Shown here one piece after another: positions 62,416 to 64,000 of a stretch of DNA of 64,000 nucleotides. Location of the stretch: NCBI GenBank assembly GCA_029265405.1, contig JAJUJI010000001.1, positions 62,001-126,000 of the forward strand, read 5' to 3'. The notes under the pieces were generated by a model. That model made no database searches. It worked only from the letters and a program-made list of their open reading frames with translations, and had not been told where the DNA came from. Source of the DNA: Clostridiales bacterium (GTDB lineage: Bacteria > Bacillota > Clostridia > Oscillospirales > Oscillospiraceae). How positions within the stretch are numbered: position 1 is the first letter of the stretch; each line of letters starts with the position of its first letter. A program made the translations under genes and the position numbers.

Positions 62416-62609
62416 TGAAGGCAAACGAAGTGCGCGGCCTCACCACGGAGGAGCTCAACGAAAAGCTTGCCTCGCTGAAAAAGGATCTGTTCTTTCTCAG
62501 GATGCAGCACGCGACAAACCAGCTTGACAACCCGCTCAAGATAGCGGAGGTCAAGAAAAGCATAGCCAGAGTCAAGACCGTTATCCGCGAAAAAGAGCTT
62601 AAGCGGTAA
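62415..62609 (+). CDS. rpmC: 50S ribosomal protein L29
   Basis: A 64-residue L29: [43 protein letters not shown]. It is a small two-helix protein near the tunnel exit. ATG 62415 shares its A with the rplP stop; GTG 62412 immediately before is in frame. rpsQ begins 14 bases on. Confidence 0.95.
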   Translation: MKANEVRGLTTEELNEKLASLKKDLFFLRMQHATNQLDNPLKIAEVKKSIARVKTVIREKELKR

Positions 62610-62623
62610 GGAGGATGACGAAG

Positions 62624-62884
62624 ATGAGCGAGAGAACTACATCGAGAAAAACCAGGGTCGGCAAGGTCGTATCCAATAAGATGGATAAGACCATAGTCGT
62701 TGCCGTGGAAGGCAGCGTTGCCCATCCCCTTTACAAGAAGATCATCAGAAAGACTTACAAGCTGAAAGCTCATGATGAAAACAACGAGTGCGGGATAGGC
62801 GACAGGGTTAAGGTAATGGAGACAAGGCCGCTTTCAAAGGAAAAAAGATGGCGTCTTGTCGAGATTATCGAAAAGGCTAAGTAA
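62624..62884 (+). CDS. rpsQ: 30S ribosomal protein S17
   Basis: An 86-residue S17: [65 protein letters not shown]. It is an OB-fold protein binding 16S rRNA helix 11. AAGGAGG (62609-62615) is 8 bases before ATG 62624; the ATG at 62615 overlaps the binding site. Confidence 0.96.
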   Translation: MSERTTSRKTRVGKVVSNKMDKTIVVAVEGSVAHPLYKKIIRKTYKLKAHDENNECGIGDRVKVMETRPLSKEKRWRLVEIIEKAK

Positions 62885-62895
62885 GGAGGCCCGAA

Positions 62896-63264
62896 ATGAT
62901 ACAGCAGGAAACTTATCTTAAGGTTGCCGACAACACGGGCGCCAAGGAAATAAAATGTATCCGCGTTCTGGGCGGCTCCAAGAGGAAATACGGAAACATA
63001 GGCGACGTTATCGTAGCCTCCGTGCGCAAGGCTACTCCGGGCGGCACGGTAAAAAAGGGCGATGTGGTTAAGGCGGTAATAGTGCGCAGCGCCAAGGGTG
63101 TGCGCCGCAGCGACGGCACCTACGTTCGCTTCGACGAGAACGCGGCAGTTTTGATAAAAGACGACAGAAACCCCAGGGGTACCCGCATATTTGGACCCGT
63201 TGCCAGGGAGCTTCGCGACAAGGAATATATGAAGATCCTGTCCCTAGCGCCCGAAGTGATATAG
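62896..63264 (+). CDS. rplN: 50S ribosomal protein L14
   Basis: A 122-residue L14: [61 protein letters not shown] and [24 protein letters not shown]. It forms part of an inter-subunit bridge. AAGGAGG lies 7 bases before the ATG. Normal length and order. Confidence 0.97.
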   Translation: MIQQETYLKVADNTGAKEIKCIRVLGGSKRKYGNIGDVIVASVRKATPGGTVKKGDVVKAVIVRSAKGVRRSDGTYVRFDENAAVLIKDDRNPRGTRIFGPVARELRDKEYMKILSLAPEVI

Positions 63265-63279
63265 GGGAGGCTGAATCGT

Positions 63280-63588
63280 ATGAACATTAAAAAAGGCGAC
63301 ACGGTAGTCGTTTTGTCCGGCAAGGACAAGGGCAAGGAGGGCAAGGTTCTTAGAGCCGACCCGGCCGGCGGCAAGGTTGTTGTCGAAGGCGTCAATGTTG
63401 CCATGAAGCACAAGAAGCCCCGCAAGCAAAACGAAGAGGGCGGCATAATCAAGATGGAGACCCCCATTTACGTTTGCAAGGTCATGCGGGTTTGCCCCAA
63501 GTGCGGCAAGCCTACCAGGGCCGCGTTCCGCAGGCTTGACGACGGGAAAAAAGTCCAGGTCTGCAAAAAGTGCGGCGAGATAATATGA
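63280..63588 (+). CDS. rplX: 50S ribosomal protein L24
   Basis: A 102-residue L24: [28 protein letters not shown] (KOW motif), [32 protein letters not shown]. Unlike many L24 proteins, its C-terminus holds CPKCGK and CKKCGEII, a zinc-ribbon-type pair of cysteine knuckles seen in part of the family. Likely assembly initiator of the 50S subunit. GGGGAGG precedes the ATG. Confidence 0.95.
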   Translation: MNIKKGDTVVVLSGKDKGKEGKVLRADPAGGKVVVEGVNVAMKHKKPRKQNEEGGIIKMETPIYVCKVMRVCPKCGKPTRAAFRRLDDGKKVQVCKKCGEII

Positions 63589-63604
63589 GGGAGGAGAGGC
63601 TGAA

Positions 63605-64000
63605 ATGGCAAGGTTGAAAACGAAATATCTCGAAGAAGTCGCCCCCGCCCTTATGAAGAAGTTTGAGTACAAATCCCCGATGCAGATACCCCGGCTCGAA
63701 AAGATAGTCGTAAACGTCGGCTGCGGCGATTGCAGGGACAATGCCAAGGGCCTTGAAGCGGTTGTCAACGACGTGACCGCCATTACGGGCCAGAAGGCGG
63801 TCGTTACAAAAGCGAAAAAGTCCGTTGCAAACTTCAAGGTAAGAGCGGGCATGAACGTGGGCGTAAAGGTCACTCTGCGCCAGGACAAGATGTGGGAGTT
63901 TTTGGACAGGCTGCTTAACGTGGCGCTTCCCCGCGTGCGCGACTTCAGGGGCATCAATCCCAATTCCTTCGACGGAAGGGGAAACTACGCGCTCGGTCTT
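63605..64000 (+). CDS. rplE: 50S ribosomal protein L5 (partial, runs off the window)
   Basis: The first 132 codons of L5: [77 protein letters not shown] and [21 protein letters not shown]. It binds 5S rRNA. The normal protein has about 180 residues, so about 45-50 lie beyond the edge. GGGAGGAG precedes the ATG by 9 bases, 16 bases after rplX. Confidence 0.95.
   Translation, partial: MARLKTKYLEEVAPALMKKFEYKSPMQIPRLEKIVVNVGCGDCRDNAKGLEAVVNDVTAITGQKAVVTKAKKSVANFKVRAGMNVGVKVTLRQDKMWEFLDRLLNVALPRVRDFRGINPNSFDGRGNYALGL

Overview
The window comes from a spore-forming, Gram-positive, Clostridia-like Firmicute, probably close to Oscillospirales. The basis is the dnaA-dnaN-S4-recF-remB-gyrB-gyrA order, a PolC-type replicative polymerase, spoIIR, AAGGAGG-type ribosome binding sites, an S-layer-homology protein and c-di-GMP-I riboswitches. 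Base composition is moderate. I see no insertion sequence, prophage or CRISPR array. All family calls were made by reading the sequence; no database search was run.

Layout. 1-10.5 kb: a thpR-like gene on the minus strand, then the replication start region (dnaA, an oriC-like dnaA-dnaN spacer with DnaA boxes and a DnaA-trio-like run, dnaN, S4 protein, recF, remB, gyrB, gyrA) and rnhA. 10.5-16.3 kb: an XRE regulator, a ZTP-type riboswitch ahead of a PurO-type IMP cyclohydrolase, a MATE transporter and a GH3 enzyme with reversed domain order. 16.4-19.7 kb: the most unusual part. A c-di-GMP-I riboswitch precedes four overlapping genes (small secreted protein, minimal nucleotidyltransferase, cupin+HD-GYP, HEPN). 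A second c-di-GMP-I riboswitch then precedes a TadE/G-like pseudopilin. 19.8-29.2 kb: spoIIR, ispE, apgM, DUF378, tatD, secG, DUF5658, a 32-residue membrane peptide, MATE and a tldE/tldD pair. 29.2-32.6 kb: an S-layer protein and a Met-Glu-Val tRNA cluster. 32.7-45.6 kb: flavodoxin, YgjP-like protease, deaminase, flavoprotein, HD hydrolase, a wzz-cpsD-cpsB module, argF, alr, CYTH, MATE, DUF2461 and DUF169. 45.6-57.1 kb: a DUF4342/two-component operon, HAD phosphatase, ktrB-ktrA, ogt, polC and an HtrA-like protease. 57.1-64 kb: the S10 ribosomal protein operon from rpsJ into rplE, which runs off the window, with a long structured leader.

How the parts may work together. In the 16.4-19.7 kb region a riboswitch that reads c-di-GMP appears to control an operon that itself encodes a complete HD-GYP phosphodiesterase. 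That enzyme gene sits between the two halves of what is elsewhere a nucleotidyltransferase/HEPN toxin-antitoxin pair. This suggests a self-limiting c-di-GMP circuit tied to an RNA-targeting or signalling module, with surface outputs (secreted protein, pseudopilin). The ZTP riboswitch and IMP cyclohydrolase form a textbook-like purine feedback unit. The spoIIR start codon directly abuts a perfect 26-bp hairpin that contains its ribosome binding site.
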